Source of the DNA: Pilaira anomala | Taxonomy: Eukaryota; Mucoromycota; Mucoromycetes; Mucorales; Mucoraceae | DNA: 64,000 bases | Reading direction: 5' to 3' | Assembly: GCA_025716855.1 (NCBI GenBank) | Contig: JAIXMQ010000078.1 | Coordinates: forward strand, 1-64,000 | Shown here: in pieces, positions 1-12,535 of the stretch | Layout of the letters: every line of letters begins with the position of its first letter | How positions within the stretch are numbered: position 1 is the stretch's first letter | Notes under the pieces: model-generated | Seen by the model: only the letters and a program-made list of their open reading frames with translations | Database searches by the model: none | What the model was told of the DNA's origin: nothing | Translations under genes and position numbers: made by a program

Positions 1-1758
1 AGATAGAGAACCCTTTTATTTCCGAATAAAAAGATATACATGGCAATGTCAATTGACTTGTATAAGAGCTGGGCTGTAGTAGCACAGAGTTCAATTTATA
101 TGAAGACGTACATAGAGCTCTGTACTTTTTCTTCGAGCAAACTTATTTCTTAAAACCTTGACAAGTTGCAACCTCGGATCTTTGGTTAAAACTAACCATT
201 ACCATTCATGCTAGTGAAAAAATCTTCTTCGATGTTGGCACACAACTGTTGCGGTATTTTCTTCAAGAAATCAACTATTTTTGCCCAGGTCTTAAAAATC
301 CTAAAGCAGAATATTGTTCATCCAGTGTACGTTATTATTCTTTCAATAAAAAAAGAGTCTTGGAAAAAAAAAAAGAAACTTATTGCTCATTACATTGAAT
401 CCCAGGTATTTTATTTGGCCACAAATCAAATAATATTGATGTCTTTGTTACACGAGTAGGTTTGTGTGGTAGTTAAATTTCCATCTTTTATAGTTTTACC
501 ACGTTTTCTCAGCGCGGACAGCATTGATTTCTCGATTCTTGCCATTATTCGTACTCAGGTCTCAATATAAAAAAAAAAAAACTTGTACTGTAAAAAAAAA
601 AAAATATTACAATGAGGGTATATGAGATCCCCTTCCCTATTTTGATATATAATAAAGGATACCAATTGAATTGATTCATTTAGTTAAAGTAACATGTAAA
701 TATATAAATATCGCAATTAACTACTCTTTTTCTGGATGATGATGAATGTTTGAGAAGACAGATATTTAGGCCAATAGTATTTTTAAGGAGGGTGGGGAGA
801 AATACATGCTTTCTAGTTTTGATAATGAGTATATCCCCCTTTTATTTTATTTTTTTTACTCTTTGTGTAAACCACACGTTCATCTCTTTCGATCACAATC
901 GAGTGTGATGAATAATTGTAATAAAAAGCCAAGTTTGATACAAATGACGTGTAGGATTGAAAGTGTTACAGATAAGTCATACATAACAAACAAATCGGGA
1001 ACTCACATAAGCCAAAAAAAAAAAAAAAAAACCTGAAACTGTCAATTACATAATATAAGCAATAAATATCTTTTAAACAAATATAGTATAAAAAATATGA
1101 TGCAGTAATAAAAAAAAAAAAAACGTTCTTGATTTCTTTTTTTAAATGTGATAACTAATAAAGAAGGATCTCGATATAGGGATAAGTTGTTTTGGAATTC
1201 GATAGTATAATGTGTGTGTGTACACCGGGATGAAGAAAGAAAAAAAAATTGAGATAATGACATACTTCCGGATAATACCTTAATTAGTTCATGTTGAACA
1301 AGTGATCGACTCTTTTTTGCTTTTTTGACCTTGCAAGATTTAAGGTGAGTATATCTCTCCTTCTGATCTCCCTGGGAAAATGTGTTGCCTAACGGTAAAT
1401 ATGCCACATTTTGTATCATAGAAATCGAACTGTACTTACGAATGTACATAAATCTAGTTTAAAGAAAAAAAAAAGGATGAATTTGTGGACTTATAAAACT
1501 TATTAACGAAAGTGTTTCATTGTCCTTTACCGGTCTTTAACTAAATCCATCGCAATTCTTTTGTTCGTCTTTTTGTAACCAAAACTAGCCCTATTCCTAG
1601 TTATTAACCGTTTGTATAACAATGAGGAAGGACGCGTTTTTAAGATGGCTTCTAATAAAGGTATAAAACCACGAATAGTGGTAAGTGCACAGGCTATAAA
1701 AGAGAACAATGAATAAATTATCGCGTGGGTCACGCTAAAATAAGATCTTTCTTCTAGG

Positions 1759-1797
<39 letters not shown>

Positions 1798-2498
1798 ATT
1801 TTTTAATAAAACACGTGTACGAATTTGGAATTTATTCTTGTAGAGGAATAAGCACTGACATTTTTTTTTTTTCACGTTGGACTTTTTTCTTAAAGATCAT
1901 GGTGCATATTATTTGTTTATTTTAAACGCCAAAACGATATTATTACACACAGACATGCATTTCAAGTGTGGAGTCTAGAGCAGTATTATCCACAAAAATA
2001 TGGGTGAGGCTTATAAGTAAAGAACAAGTCTTTTTTTTTTTTTTTTCTCGATTGATTCAAAAAGCAGATTGATTGAAATGTGTTGTTTAAGGCTACTTTT
2101 TTTTTTTTTTTTTTTTTTTTGAGTATATTATAAATTAAATCACTCTTTTTGAGAGTGTGTACAAGATACACGCGTTTATATGTAGAGAACATGTGTTTTA
2201 ATAAGAAAAGGGGATGATTCAAAAAAGAAAATCCTCACTGTAAATGATGATTATAAATTAACAAGTAAACTTACTGTATAGCTACATAAAAAAAAAAAAA
2301 AAAAAAACTTCTTTTTTTCTTTTTGGTGTATGGCCAATGCACCACATGACTCCCTCTCTGTCTCTTAGTTTTAAATTCCGTCGTTGTCTTTTTATTTTGG
2401 TTGTTGTCAGTTTATAAATTAGGCAATTTACATTTTTTTTTTATTTCTCTTTTTCTTTTCCTTTAACATATTTGTCATTTTCTATTTTCTTTTCGTAA
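1..2498. other. Gene-poor AT-rich region with coding-like relics
   Basis: No intact gene could be built here. The stretch is rich in A/T homopolymers (for example a poly-T run near 1760-1795). Several minus-strand pieces read like former exons. One starts at an ATG at 545 and runs about 39 codons to a stop. A second covers about 192-290 and ends at a stop at 192-194. A third covers about 1527-1765 and ends with LVKDR before its stop. No splice combination with compatible phase joined the first two. The only sequence resembling a promoter is the AT- and CT-rich stretch just before the kinase gene at 2499. Confidence 0.45.
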
Positions 2499-3391
2499 AT
2501 GCCTGTAGTCAGTCAAACTACTACAACAAAAAACGATCGATTATGGATTAATTTAAATCCTGATCATACTCGTGTGGCAGTGATTGAAACGAGTATAGTA
2601 GGATCTGATGAACGTACTTGTTCAGTGAGTATAATATAATAAAATGTTTTATTTTTACGTGTTAAATAAGTACTCATCCTTCATGCTATATAATAGATGT
2701 TTCATCTCATGTTGGAAGATAATACAAATCATTATTCATTAGTTCGATTCCTTGATGATTTTAAAGAATTGGATTTACTTGTAAGTAAAAAGATTTACCT
2801 ATAAATCAGCCCAATTTTTTTTTTTTTTTTTCTAATCTATTTTTTTTTTTTTCAGCTTTATAAGCATTTCCCAAAACAAAGAATTCCTTTACCAAAGTTG
2901 ACAGAAGACATGCGCCACCAACCAAAAAAGCGATTCTTATTTAAAAGAAAAAGCAATTCGAACTTAATCGAGAAATACTTGACGAGATCTATTCATAGTT
3001 TAATCGGTCAATCCTCTTTATTTCGCGATTTTCTTTCTGCGCAAAGAGAAGAAGATACAGTTATTTCAAAAAACACTGTACGCCAATTGGTAAAGAAACA
3101 TGTTGCACCTGTAGTAAGATCAGATGAGGTTGTTACACCACCTCATACCTTAAATGGTGATACATCTATAATCTGTCAACAACAACAACAACAACTTCTG
3201 CCTTCGTCAGCTAATTCACATGCTTATGCTGATTTACCTGTCTATCAAACTCATTTGGCTCCTTTGGTTGATGATGATGAAGAGTCGTATCATGATGACA
3301 TCATCCGTTGCTCTTACCAAACAAAAGATAAGCATCCTGCAGTCAGTAATTTCGACTTGATTAAAGTCTTGGGAAAAGGCGCCAGTGGAAA

Positions 3392-3427
<36 letters not shown>

Positions 3428-4902
3428 TTTATTTTCTTTTCAAGTTTATTTATTAATAAGATATCATATTTTTTTTTTCTCAGGTTATTTTAGCAAAAAA
3501 CCAAATGAATCAAAAATTATATGCACTCAAGACAATTAAGAAAGCATGGCATATTACGGGAAGAGAAGTTGAACATGTCAAGAAGGAACGAGATATTTTA
3601 GCAACGATTGCAGATGTACGACATCCATTCCTCGTGCGTCTCCATCAAGCATTCCAAGACCGTCACAACCTTTACTTGGTCCTTGATTATCATGCGGGAT
3701 CGGATCTCTCTACCTTGTTACAACGATACGTTTGTTTCCCACCCGATGTATGTCGTCTCTATGGTGCCGAAATCATGATGGGTCTACAAGAACTTCATCG
3801 TCATGGCATCCTGTATCGCGACTTGAAACCAGAGAATGTATTGTTAGCGGCGGATGGACATGTGGTGTTGACGGATTTCGGACTCTCCAAGATGTTTGAC
3901 GATCCAGATAGTTTCTATCATAGCACGTCTACTTTCTGTGGAACACCCGATTACATGGCACCAGAGATCATTACAGGACAAGCTTACTCATACCCTGCAG
4001 ATTACTGGAGCTTTGGTACGATGTTGTATGAGATGTTGGTGGGTGTGACACCATTTGCAGCAGAAGACCCTCAGGCTATGTTTCGACGTGTGTTGTATGA
4101 TGATTTGTTGTTTCCAAGTACGATGGAAATAGATGCGGTTGAATTGATTGCGGGTTTGTTATGTCGAAACCCATTCATGCGGTTAAGTGATGTATATAGT
4201 TTACGAAGTCATGATTATTTCGTCAAGCATTTCAGTTGGAAAGATGTGCATGCGAAACGTGTGGTGCCTAGCTATGTACCGAAACGAAATTCGGAAACGG
4301 ATTTGTCGCATTTCGATCCGGAGTTCTTGAAGATGTCAATGACGGTGAAGTTAAATGATTCGAGCTTGTATAGAAAGAGATGGTATCCTGAATTGAAGTC
4401 GGCTGGAATGCAACAAGATGCGTTCAGAGGGTACTCGTATACGGATAAGCAAGGGTATCTTGATCTTGATCGCTATTATCAATCTGAAATGTCGTTTTCT
4501 ACTGTGGATTATTATTTCTCGGATGAAGATGAGTTGAAGATGGATTCAGCTTTTTCGTTTGAGGAGGATGAGCATCGGTCTTTACCTGCTGCTGCAGAAG
4601 GAGCTCATCAGTTACGACATACACCAAAGTCTAATATCTTCACGACTAAATGTCATCATCCTGGGTCTGATACAAGTATGGATGATGAAGAAGAAGGTGG
4701 ATTGACAAATGAAATGGTGGAGATGTTGTATAGACAGTTGGAAGCGTCTTCTTTTGCAAAGGATCAAACAAAGTCTGCAAATGATATGAATGAAGATCGA
4801 TCGATGGCATTGGATACTGTTACTTTTAATTGTAATGATAATATTCGAAATTCTAAAATCATTGCCTCTTCCATTGATGATGTCTCGCCATGGAGGTCTT
4901 AA
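2499..4902 (+). CDS. PX-domain AGC-family serine/threonine protein kinase (SGK3/S6K/YPK-like)
   Basis: Four exons: 2499-2624, 2697-2780, 2856-3392 and 3484-4902, giving 721 residues, all in phase 0. The N-terminal ~125 residues look like a PX phosphoinositide-binding domain (RIPLPKL at 79-85). A linker with a polyQ run follows, then a kinase domain. Kinase marks are GKGASGKV (243-250), the ATP lysine K265 in YALKTIKK, YRDLKPEN with catalytic D362, DFG at 380-382 and the activation segment TFCGTPDYMAPE from 399. The AGC C-tail carries a hydrophobic motif FRGYSY (563-568), the usual TORC2/PDK1-type phosphorylation region with S567. PX fused to an AGC kinase is the SGK3 arrangement; yeast YPK kinases lack PX. 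Membrane recruitment through phosphoinositides is inferred. The third intron starts GT followed by a long A run. It is convergent with the ERCC1 gene, 306 bp away. Confidence 0.88.
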
Positions 4903-5208
4903 ATTCCTCTCGTACATTCTCTCTCATTCTCTCTCTCTCATTCTCTCTCATTCTCTCTCTCTCTCTATCTCTCTCTTATACATATTCATTGACCCTAAGC
5001 TTTCACATATACCAACATGCTTTTCTCTTTTTTTCATTTCTTTTTCATCACCCTTTATATATAACGTTTATGAATTACATATGCTGGTATATGTCTTTTC
5101 TTCCCCTCCCCCCCCCTTTTTTTAACAATTGTACTATGACCTTTTTCTGTTTATTTTCACGTCTTTAATAAACAATAATAATTAAAAAAAAAGAAAAGGG
5201 GCCCACTT
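4903..5208. repeat. Convergent intergenic region with CT-rich microsatellite
   Basis: This separates two convergent stop codons. About 4914-4976 is an imperfect CTCTCATT/CT repeat. A C run lies near 5107-5117. AATAAA-type poly(A) signals occur near 5165-5185. No gene is visible. Confidence 0.6.
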
Positions 5209-6162
5209 TTATTTCTTCAACTTTTTATTTGCTAAAAACGGTTGTTTCCAAGCCGATTGTAACCTCTTGACTTTCTGATCACCAAAACCAGGACACATGG
5301 CCAACTGGTCCGAGTTGGCCTCAGCGATTTGTTTCAAGGAACCAAAAGTAGACAATAAGGTCAAGACATCAGTCTTATTCAGGCTCTTGATTTGAGTTAA
5401 ACAATCCGTCATCTTTGCTAAATATTCATCCTGCACGCGTTCTCGGATCAAGTCAGGCGCTTTCTTCTCAAATGATTTATAGGTCTCGAGGTATCGACCT
5501 GCTTCTTCAAGCGACCAGGCGAGGATCAAGGTGAAGTCGCTTAAGATGGCAACCCGGTTGATCTCGCGTAAGGCGTCGTGATAGCTGTCAATGTCGACGT
5601 AGACAAGAAGGATACGAGAGACGTAGGATTTCTGGAGCTCAGTGAGGCGGTCGTAAATGTAGGTTGGGTACAGTCGGTGGTAGCGTAGGCTGAGGTAGAC
5701 AAGGCCCGTGGTTTGGCCCACAACAAAGTCGGCTTTGATGTAGTCAGAAGGTTCCCAGGGAACGTTGTGGATGTGCTTGAGGATTGGGTTCTTTTGTTGG
5801 GTAGGGCGTACGAGGATTGTGTTTCCCGCAGCAGTTATGCGTCTGATAGGTTGGTTTGAAGTAATGGCGTTTGGTTGAGGTTGCAGTATATTGACTGTTG
5901 GTGTTGGCGAGTTACGGAATGGCGGTGGTAGTGTGTTATGGACTGGTGATGGTGGTGTGTTATGGACTGGAGGCGGTGGTGGTGGTGTGTTTGAGGACGT
6001 GGTGTTTTGTTTGGCTGTTTCTGCTTCTAATGTTCGTTTTGACTTGAACAAGATTGGAAGTTGTTTTGACTGATTAGCAAGTAACTTTTCCACTTGTTCA
6101 AAAGAAGGTATATTTAAAGTTTTTTGTGTTTTGTTATCTTGCGTTTCAGGCTGTTCAGACAT
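5209..6162 (-). CDS. ERCC1/Rad10/Swi10-type DNA excision repair protein
   Basis: Single exon, 317 residues. With an XPF/Rad1 partner, members of this family form the structure-specific endonuclease that cuts 5' of bulky lesions in nucleotide excision repair. The first ~55 residues are polar, then come proline-rich segments (about 60-100). The central domain begins around NTILVRPTQQKNPIL and includes the family signature NVPWEPSDYIKADFVVGQ. The C-terminal part has tandem helix-hairpin-helix character (LLSTFGSLKQIAEA, then MCPGFGDQKVKRL) used for XPF dimerisation. The ERCC1 central domain is a nuclease-like fold without the catalytic motif, which fits what is seen. The ATG is directly preceded in the coding sense by a long A run. 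The end KKLKK is basic. Having no intron is unusual among its neighbours. Confidence 0.92.
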   Translation of the reverse strand: MSEQPETQDNKTQKTLNIPSFEQVEKLLANQSKQLPILFKSKRTLEAETAKQNTTSSNTPPPPPPVHNTPPSPVHNTLPPPFRNSPTPTVNILQPQPNAITSNQPIRRITAAGNTILVRPTQQKNPILKHIHNVPWEPSDYIKADFVVGQTTGLVYLSLRYHRLYPTYIYDRLTELQKSYVSRILLVYVDIDSYHDALREINRVAILSDFTLILAWSLEEAGRYLETYKSFEKKAPDLIRERVQDEYLAKMTDCLTQIKSLNKTDVLTLLSTFGSLKQIAEANSDQLAMCPGFGDQKVKRLQSAWKQPFLANKKLKK

Positions 6163-8435
6163 TTTTTTTTTTTTTTATTTATGTTGTGTAAAAAGAAAAG
6201 AGTACAAGAAAAAAAAAAAAAAAAAAAAAAAAAAGTTAAATATACGTCATAAAATCGCTATTCCGAAGCCGAGCTGTGTGTGTATACATAAACAAATATG
6301 CAAGGACGCTGTAAATAATTAAGTAAAAAGTATATAGTGATAAGCAATTAAACATGAGTAATATTTTATAGAAAGAAAGTTTGTCTTGGATCTGCAAGAG
6401 GCCAATTTAATTGACTTGACATCCCTATGTCGTCAGCACAAGATTAAAGCTGAAGTTGTTGCTTGTAGCAGAAAGGTTGTATTAAGTAATGACGAGATCT
6501 GTGAAAAGTAAAAAGATAATTCGAAAGCTAAAATGTGCCAACTATAGGTTGCTTTTAAGCGTTAAAATGGTTCCATCTGACCCCTTTCCCATCTTCCTGA
6601 TAACAGAATAACTGTTATCGGGAGATGAAGAAAAGGCTTTTGGAGAAAAAATGCGTCTTTCTTTGTGACATCACCACCCAGCAATTCGTTTGGAAGAGAT
6701 GGTAATAAACCATACTTTTTTTCTGCCTTGTAAGATTAATATATATATATATATAGATATTTCAATTAACAAACTGGTAATGCTATAGGTTTTTTACACG
6801 GCGTGAAGTCATCAAAACGGTTTAACAGAGGCAAATTTGACCTACCCTTATAGTCCGAGTGAAATCGACTCTATTGCAAAGTATGGATCAATACAACTAC
6901 AAAACATCTTCAGTAGTATTAGTGATGCTTCTGTCAATTGGTAAACTTGATAATATATGACTTGTGATAAATAATAAATAGCAAAGTGATTGTCTTCTTC
7001 TAGGGACACAACTTCGGATGCTCTGAAAGAAAATGCTTCTGGAATCTCCATGGACCTTGTCATTTTTTTGTGATGAAGGGATACAGAAGTGAGATATGCG
7101 GTGAGAGGTAAAACCCCTTTGGGGAAGTTGAAGGAGCTCATCGAAATTGTTGATAGAGATCGAGTCGGTGAAATATGCAAGCGACAAATGCATATTAAAA
7201 CTCTCTCAAAAAGTAAAAAACTCGGGCCAACATGCCACTTTTGGTATTGTTCTTGCAGGTAAATTGAAATAAAAAAGATGTTTATAGTCACCATATTTTA
7301 ATAGAAACTAAAAATAGTAAATTAAAAGGTCAACAATTGGAGTTTATTTACAAAAAGCGGAAGGGCAATAGGAGTACTGAAGACAGTTAATCTCTTTGGA
7401 AAAGTTGGTTTTTATAAAGAAACCGAAGTAACTTTTTTGGAGGCTCTTTTTAGTTTCAAGGTGATATACTGTGTAAAAGAAAAAAAAAAGTATTACGGAC
7501 TAAAGATATATATGTATATATATATATATATATATATAAAGTGATGTTACATAGAATTTAATAAAAGAATCAAGAAAAGCAGAGCTTAAAACAAACGCTG
7601 ACAATTTCTTCGACAAGTTACAACCTACTGCGAGATTCATGAAGTGATAAACAAACGTCGAATTTGTGGCACGGATATTACTTTTCTTCAAAACTCTTTT
7701 ATTCCTCCTGGTCGTTATATTGGTAATGGAATCAACACCTTCTCTTTAGTCAGTACCCTTGATGATTTCAAGATTTTTCCAGACTTGGTGAAAAGTTTTT
7801 TTTTTTTTTTTTACAATTTTAAAACAGATCATGTTAAAGCGATTGAAAGAGAAAAAAAAAAGAAGCTCAAGATATAATAAGCTAATGATAATTATGCGGT
7901 AGAAGATAACAAGCTAATGATAATTATGTGGTAGAAAATATCAAGAAGGATTGCATGCTGCTGAAGTTACTGTTACGCCTCTTGAAATAAGATGGGTAGT
8001 TCACACCAACTTTTTTTTTTTTTTTTTGCTGTCAATAAATACTTTTTTTCTTAATCAGGTTTATTACTTGTATCTCTTTTTTGAATTTAATCAATGTCCC
8101 CAAAACTATATGCGCTAAATAAACTCTTCACAACTGAAGATATACCATCATATCATTATAACACAATATGAATAAATGGGACATTCATCAAATAATAATA
8201 TAAAATATCAAATCCATGAACCAAATCACATATAACAGAAAGAGACATCATTGAAAATATCTGACTGTGTAAATATGTAGTCAATGCCTTAAAATAATCA
8301 TCAACAACGTCAACTTTGCACAATTCTCACCAGTCACACACAGTATGCTGCTGTCATCAATTACAATTGATTTAAAAAGTTGATTTACAACAACAACAAA
8401 AAAATCATCTTCTTTCTCGCTTTAAAATAACTAAA
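6163..8435 (+). pseudogene. Decayed unidentified gene, plus-strand remnants about 6370-8010
   Basis: I do not recognise the gene. Plus-strand segments have clear protein-like composition but are broken by stops and frame changes. One is about 6371-6510 (starting KFVLDLQEANLIDLTSLC, after a TATAG). Others are about 6560-6710 and 6786-6945 (with YPYSPSEIDSIAKYGSIQLQ). The last of these ends at a plausible donor before a short intron with a TTCTAG acceptor at about 7002. Reading resumes at 7003 with DTTSDALKENASGIS and meets an in-frame stop near 7070. It then continues as RDTEVRYAVRGKTPLGKLKE to about 7260. Further pieces lie at about 7644-7795 (CGTDITFLQNSFIPPGRYIG) and 7940-8010. The order and shared strand suggest one gene lost by small mutations. 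Poly-A/T and TA repeats (7508-7540) fill the gaps. An unusual multi-intron gene is the alternative. Confidence 0.4.
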
Positions 8436-8880
8436 ATGATTAAAGGCGCTAGTTTCAAAAAATACATACAAGATCAAAAAGAATACTTTAGTGTTCGCGA
8501 ATTTTATGAACACTTCAATTTCGATTGTCGAGAAGAAGCAGAGAGTGCTTTAAAGACTGTATTGAAAGGGTTGAAAAAGAAGGCAGATGATGATAAGCAA
8601 TTACACGAATTAATCATGCGTATTGAAAAAGATGATTACGAGGTTTTTTTTTTTTTTTGATTTGTAAAGAAAAAAAATTTGAGCGAAAACTAAACATATA
8701 ATACATGTGTAGTCATTGAAAGAAGCCCATATCGAGATGCATTGGGCTAAGAAACAATACTCGTTTAAGCTCCTCGAAGAAACATACATGAAAAACATAT
8801 ATCAAGCCAATGTTACTATTCAAAGCTATGACCAATTGATTGATGAATTGAAAGCGAAAAAGAAAAGAAAATTAAATTAA
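8436..8880 (+). CDS. Small charged helical protein of unknown function
   Basis: Two exons, 8436-8642 and 8713-8880, encode 124 residues. The intron would use an atypical donor GTTTTT followed by a T run and a TGTAG acceptor. Both exons are phase 0 and keep one frame, which supports the model. The protein starts MIKGASFKKYIQDQKEYFSV, is lysine/glutamate-rich and almost wholly predicted helical by eye, and ends with a basic stretch (KAKKKRKLN) that resembles a nuclear localisation signal. No family was recognised. A CT-rich leader precedes the ATG. Reading straight through the donor would stop after 74 codons, a possible alternative product. Confidence 0.6.
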
Positions 8881-11800
8881 GGGGTTTTTCTTTTATACAG
8901 CTTTAACCAGGAGAAGGATAACATTTTTATAAAAAATGAAACAACACAAAATAAATTTCTATTGCTTATTTAAGAGATAATTTACGGACTGAATCGCGTA
9001 ATACAATAAATCACGTCCTTTCGCGTTTGATTCGGGATTTAAACATCTTGTATTGAATTGTACTACTACTTTTTCAAGCGTAAATTTTCTGCAGAAAAAA
9101 GTTTAAGGTTTGCATATACAGCTTTACTCTGCTCTTCTTTATTTATGTAAGGTCAAAATAAACAAAGATCTATTCGTTTACTATAAAAAAGAAAATATGT
9201 GTAGTATGTTCTTTATCGATTAGATGAGAAAATAATTCCTCATAAAATTATTTCTTATGTACGTGTTACTAAAAAAAAAAGTGATCCTAAATAAAAAAAA
9301 AAGAGAGAATTGCGGTTTCTGAAACTTTTTAATATTGTGCCCAATGTCAGTTACATATCTAGATAAAAAGTCACTTTATTTGGAGAAATGTGTGGTACAA
9401 GACCTGAATAAAACCTTAATAAAATCACACAATAAAGAAAAGAAAGAGAGAGAGAGAGAGAGAAAGTTACATGAAACCTTTTTATTAATTAAATTGAAAA
9501 TTCAAACATATATAAATTTAAAGTTAAGGTATTTATATATGGACTTTGATTTAAGATAATTATTCTTTGACGTGACCTGTCGTATAAAACATGTTTGTTT
9601 GACGTAGTGAACAAATGTTACAGAATTAAATGTCTAACTAAATTCCTTTTTTTTAAAAAAAAAATATGACATAATTCCAAATATATGTTAGTATGTGTTT
9701 ATTATTACCCAGGTTTTTTTTTTAAAGTTCACTCACTCTCTGTTACAAAGAAACTTCAGAATAATTAAACGTATGGTGTGTTTGGTAATCACTTCAAAAA
9801 AAAAAAAAAAATGATGGGGAGAGATGGTTCTTTGTTTGTTATTCTATAAAAAAAAAAAGAGAGAGACTTTTTTCCTTTCTTAAAATAACAACGAATGTAC
9901 ATTATCAATTTTTATATAAAGATCAAAAAACAACATATTGGGAATTATAAAAATGTAAAAAAAAAAAAAGGGTACCAATCAATAAGCTTTTAAATCACTT
10001 GAAGGAATCAATTTAAATTTACAATTAGGTAACTAATAAAAAGGGAGGGACAAATTTTCTGTACATTATCAAATCGGCTATTCATTCTGGATATTTATTT
10101 TAATTTTACACTCACACATTTTAAAATCTTCTTTTTATGTTTGCCATTTCAATATCTTCTAGAATATTTAAACATGGATAGATTGAACAAAAATTGCTTA
10201 TTTTATTCATATCTGGGCTTCAACGAATTAGGGTGGTACATGTTATAAGCATGTGATTTTACTTTGCCTGAAGGGCATAATTTTTATTATATTTTATAGA
10301 AACAAAAGATTTCTATATTATTCCATCAAGTGTGTGTGTTTTTTTTTTCACTGTTATAGAATGTATAGTTTAGTATAATGTTTCTACAACATGATCCAAA
10401 AAAATTCATCTCTTTTCTTGGCAATACCATCATGACTGCATTTTGCATATAAAAAGAAAAAGAACTATATACTTCTTTTTTTTTTATTATTATTATTATT
10501 TCATAATGTCATTTGTGTAATCTTTTGATAGGTACACTCCAAGAAGTTTTGTTTTTTTTTGTACGCCTTTAGTAGATATAAAGAAACAATAACTAGTTAA
10601 AAAAAAATAAAAAATAAAAAAAAAAAAGGGCGGGAGTGAGAAATAAAAAGACAACCGAGTTAGTTCTGATTCAATGTCGACTACTGATGATTCATTTTAT
10701 GTTTATAGTTGCGTTTTTGATTATGTATTGTTCCTAAAACCTTTTTTTTATATATATCCAACTTGATCATAAGATATGCTTAAAGTTTTATTAAGCGTGT
10801 GACTTAAGAGGGGGTGAAATTTTTTCTTTTTTTCATTATACATGTACTTGGTTTTTTGTTTATGCAATTTTATTTTTTCTAATATATCCTACCTTTTACC
10901 AGGTAATTAAATAAAGGTGGGATGTATCTATATAAAAAAAAAAACAGAAAAAATCAAATTTAATCCTTCTTTTGGACAATAATACTATTTTGGTTATTTT
11001 TTATAATGTTCAACAATTTGATTGTTCAGATGAGAGTGCAAAAAGAAAAAAAAAAGAGAAATCTCCTTTTTCAATTTACGATTTCCCGAGATGTGTTACA
11101 TGTTACCATATTTATTTTTTCATCAATGCCTTCAAGCTCATTGGAAGCATAATATTCCTCCGTGAAATTCTTTATTTGTGCAAAAAGAAAAAAAAAAGAT
11201 TTAAACAGTAAAGAGAGAGAGAGAGAGAAAATGAAAAAAAAGGGGGTTTATTTTACTCGAGAAATAAGACTTGGCATGAAGTGAGATATTTTTGCCATGT
11301 ATTGCATATATACACTAACTATATGATGCTGTGAGTTAAACAGTAGCTCTCTCATAACCATTTTTTTTATTAAAAGCAAGAACATTTACTAAATAGAAAT
11401 TGTAATGTGCCTAAAGATTTCTCTCTCTCTCTTTCTTTACGTCATATTTTTTTTTGTATTATTTTATGCAGTTTCTTTATGTTTGTACTCGTGGAAAAAG
11501 ATCCGACATTGCATTCGAAGATTTAAGCTGAAGGAAGTGTATAATGCAAGAATCAACATTCTGTCCAGGTTAAACAATAATAAAGGCTGTACCTGTATAC
11601 AAAAGAGTTCACCATCGATCGGAGTAATAAGATAAAAGGTTAAATGCATCGAAAACATTTTGGCGGTATTTTTTGGTATAAAAAAGACAATAACAATTGC
11701 AGATCTTTGGGGGTCATCTAACCATCATTTTTTATTTATTTGAAAAAAAAAAGAAACTTTTATAATGATTTCAGTATAAGAGTGATGACGTTAAAGTAAA

Positions 11801-12535
11801 TAATATGAACACAAGATAAAAAAAAAAATTTTTTTTTTTCTGTATAATTAATTTATAATAATGATAATATTATTCCAATAAAAGAAGTAGAAAAGTAATA
11901 AGTGGTTAATAACAATAATTCTATACGGAACTATTTTCAGCAGGCGCCGGGTTTTTTTATAAATATTTGTAACAGAAGAAAGGAATCAAAATTGAAGCTA
12001 TTCCATGTTTATACAAACGTAATCAGGTACACATTTTTTTTGTACTACTCATCGGACCTTTTTTTCTAACTAATATAAACTTTTTTTTTTATTTCTTCTC
12101 AAAATAACATATTTTTTTTTTTTTTTAGAAATTTTTAAAGAATAAGGTATCATCGAAACACGAATAAACCCCTTCCAACACTTTATGAGTGACGATTTGT
12201 TTTTATATATTACTCGCACAGACGTTTACTGAAACAGTTTGTAATTCAACTTTCGATAAAGAAAAAAAAAAGAGCAGATGAAAATAAAATTCAAGAGAGT
12301 TGTCAAAAAATTGCACACACTGTGTTTCAATATTTCCCATTTCATCATTTTTCAATTGCCCTCCCCCCGTGATCAATCTTAATCATTCATCACTTGAACA
12401 ATAAAAAAAGCTAGTGACATTATTTTTTTCAATATAAATAGGAAGAAAATTTAAATTGATTTCTCTCTTTTTTAACATATAATTTCTTCCTTTCTCTCTC
12501 TCTCTCTCTCTTTTTATTTATTTGTTTGTTTTAAA
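8881..12535. other. Long AT-rich intergenic region without a recognisable gene
   Basis: The 3.6 kb shows many A/T homopolymers and short GA/CT microsatellites (9447-9462, 11213-11230). The open frames seen are short, low-complexity and stop at homopolymers; none shows a protein motif. Just before the CLC start, 12430-12440 contains a TATA-like AATATAAATAG, followed by a CT repeat at about 12494-12512. Together these could form the core promoter and leader of the downstream gene. Confidence 0.5.
12420..12535 (+). promoter_or_regulatory. Possible core promoter of the CLC gene (TATA-like box and CT tract)
   Basis: A TATA-like sequence (AATATAAATAG, about 12430-12440) lies roughly 100 bp upstream of the ATG at 12536. 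A (CT)n tract lies between them, a common arrangement for fungal transcription starts. This is composition-based only. Confidence 0.3.

Noticed and set aside
10972..11658. Three short open frames in the long intergenic region
   Set aside because: They have low-complexity composition, rely on homopolymers and lack motifs or splice partners.
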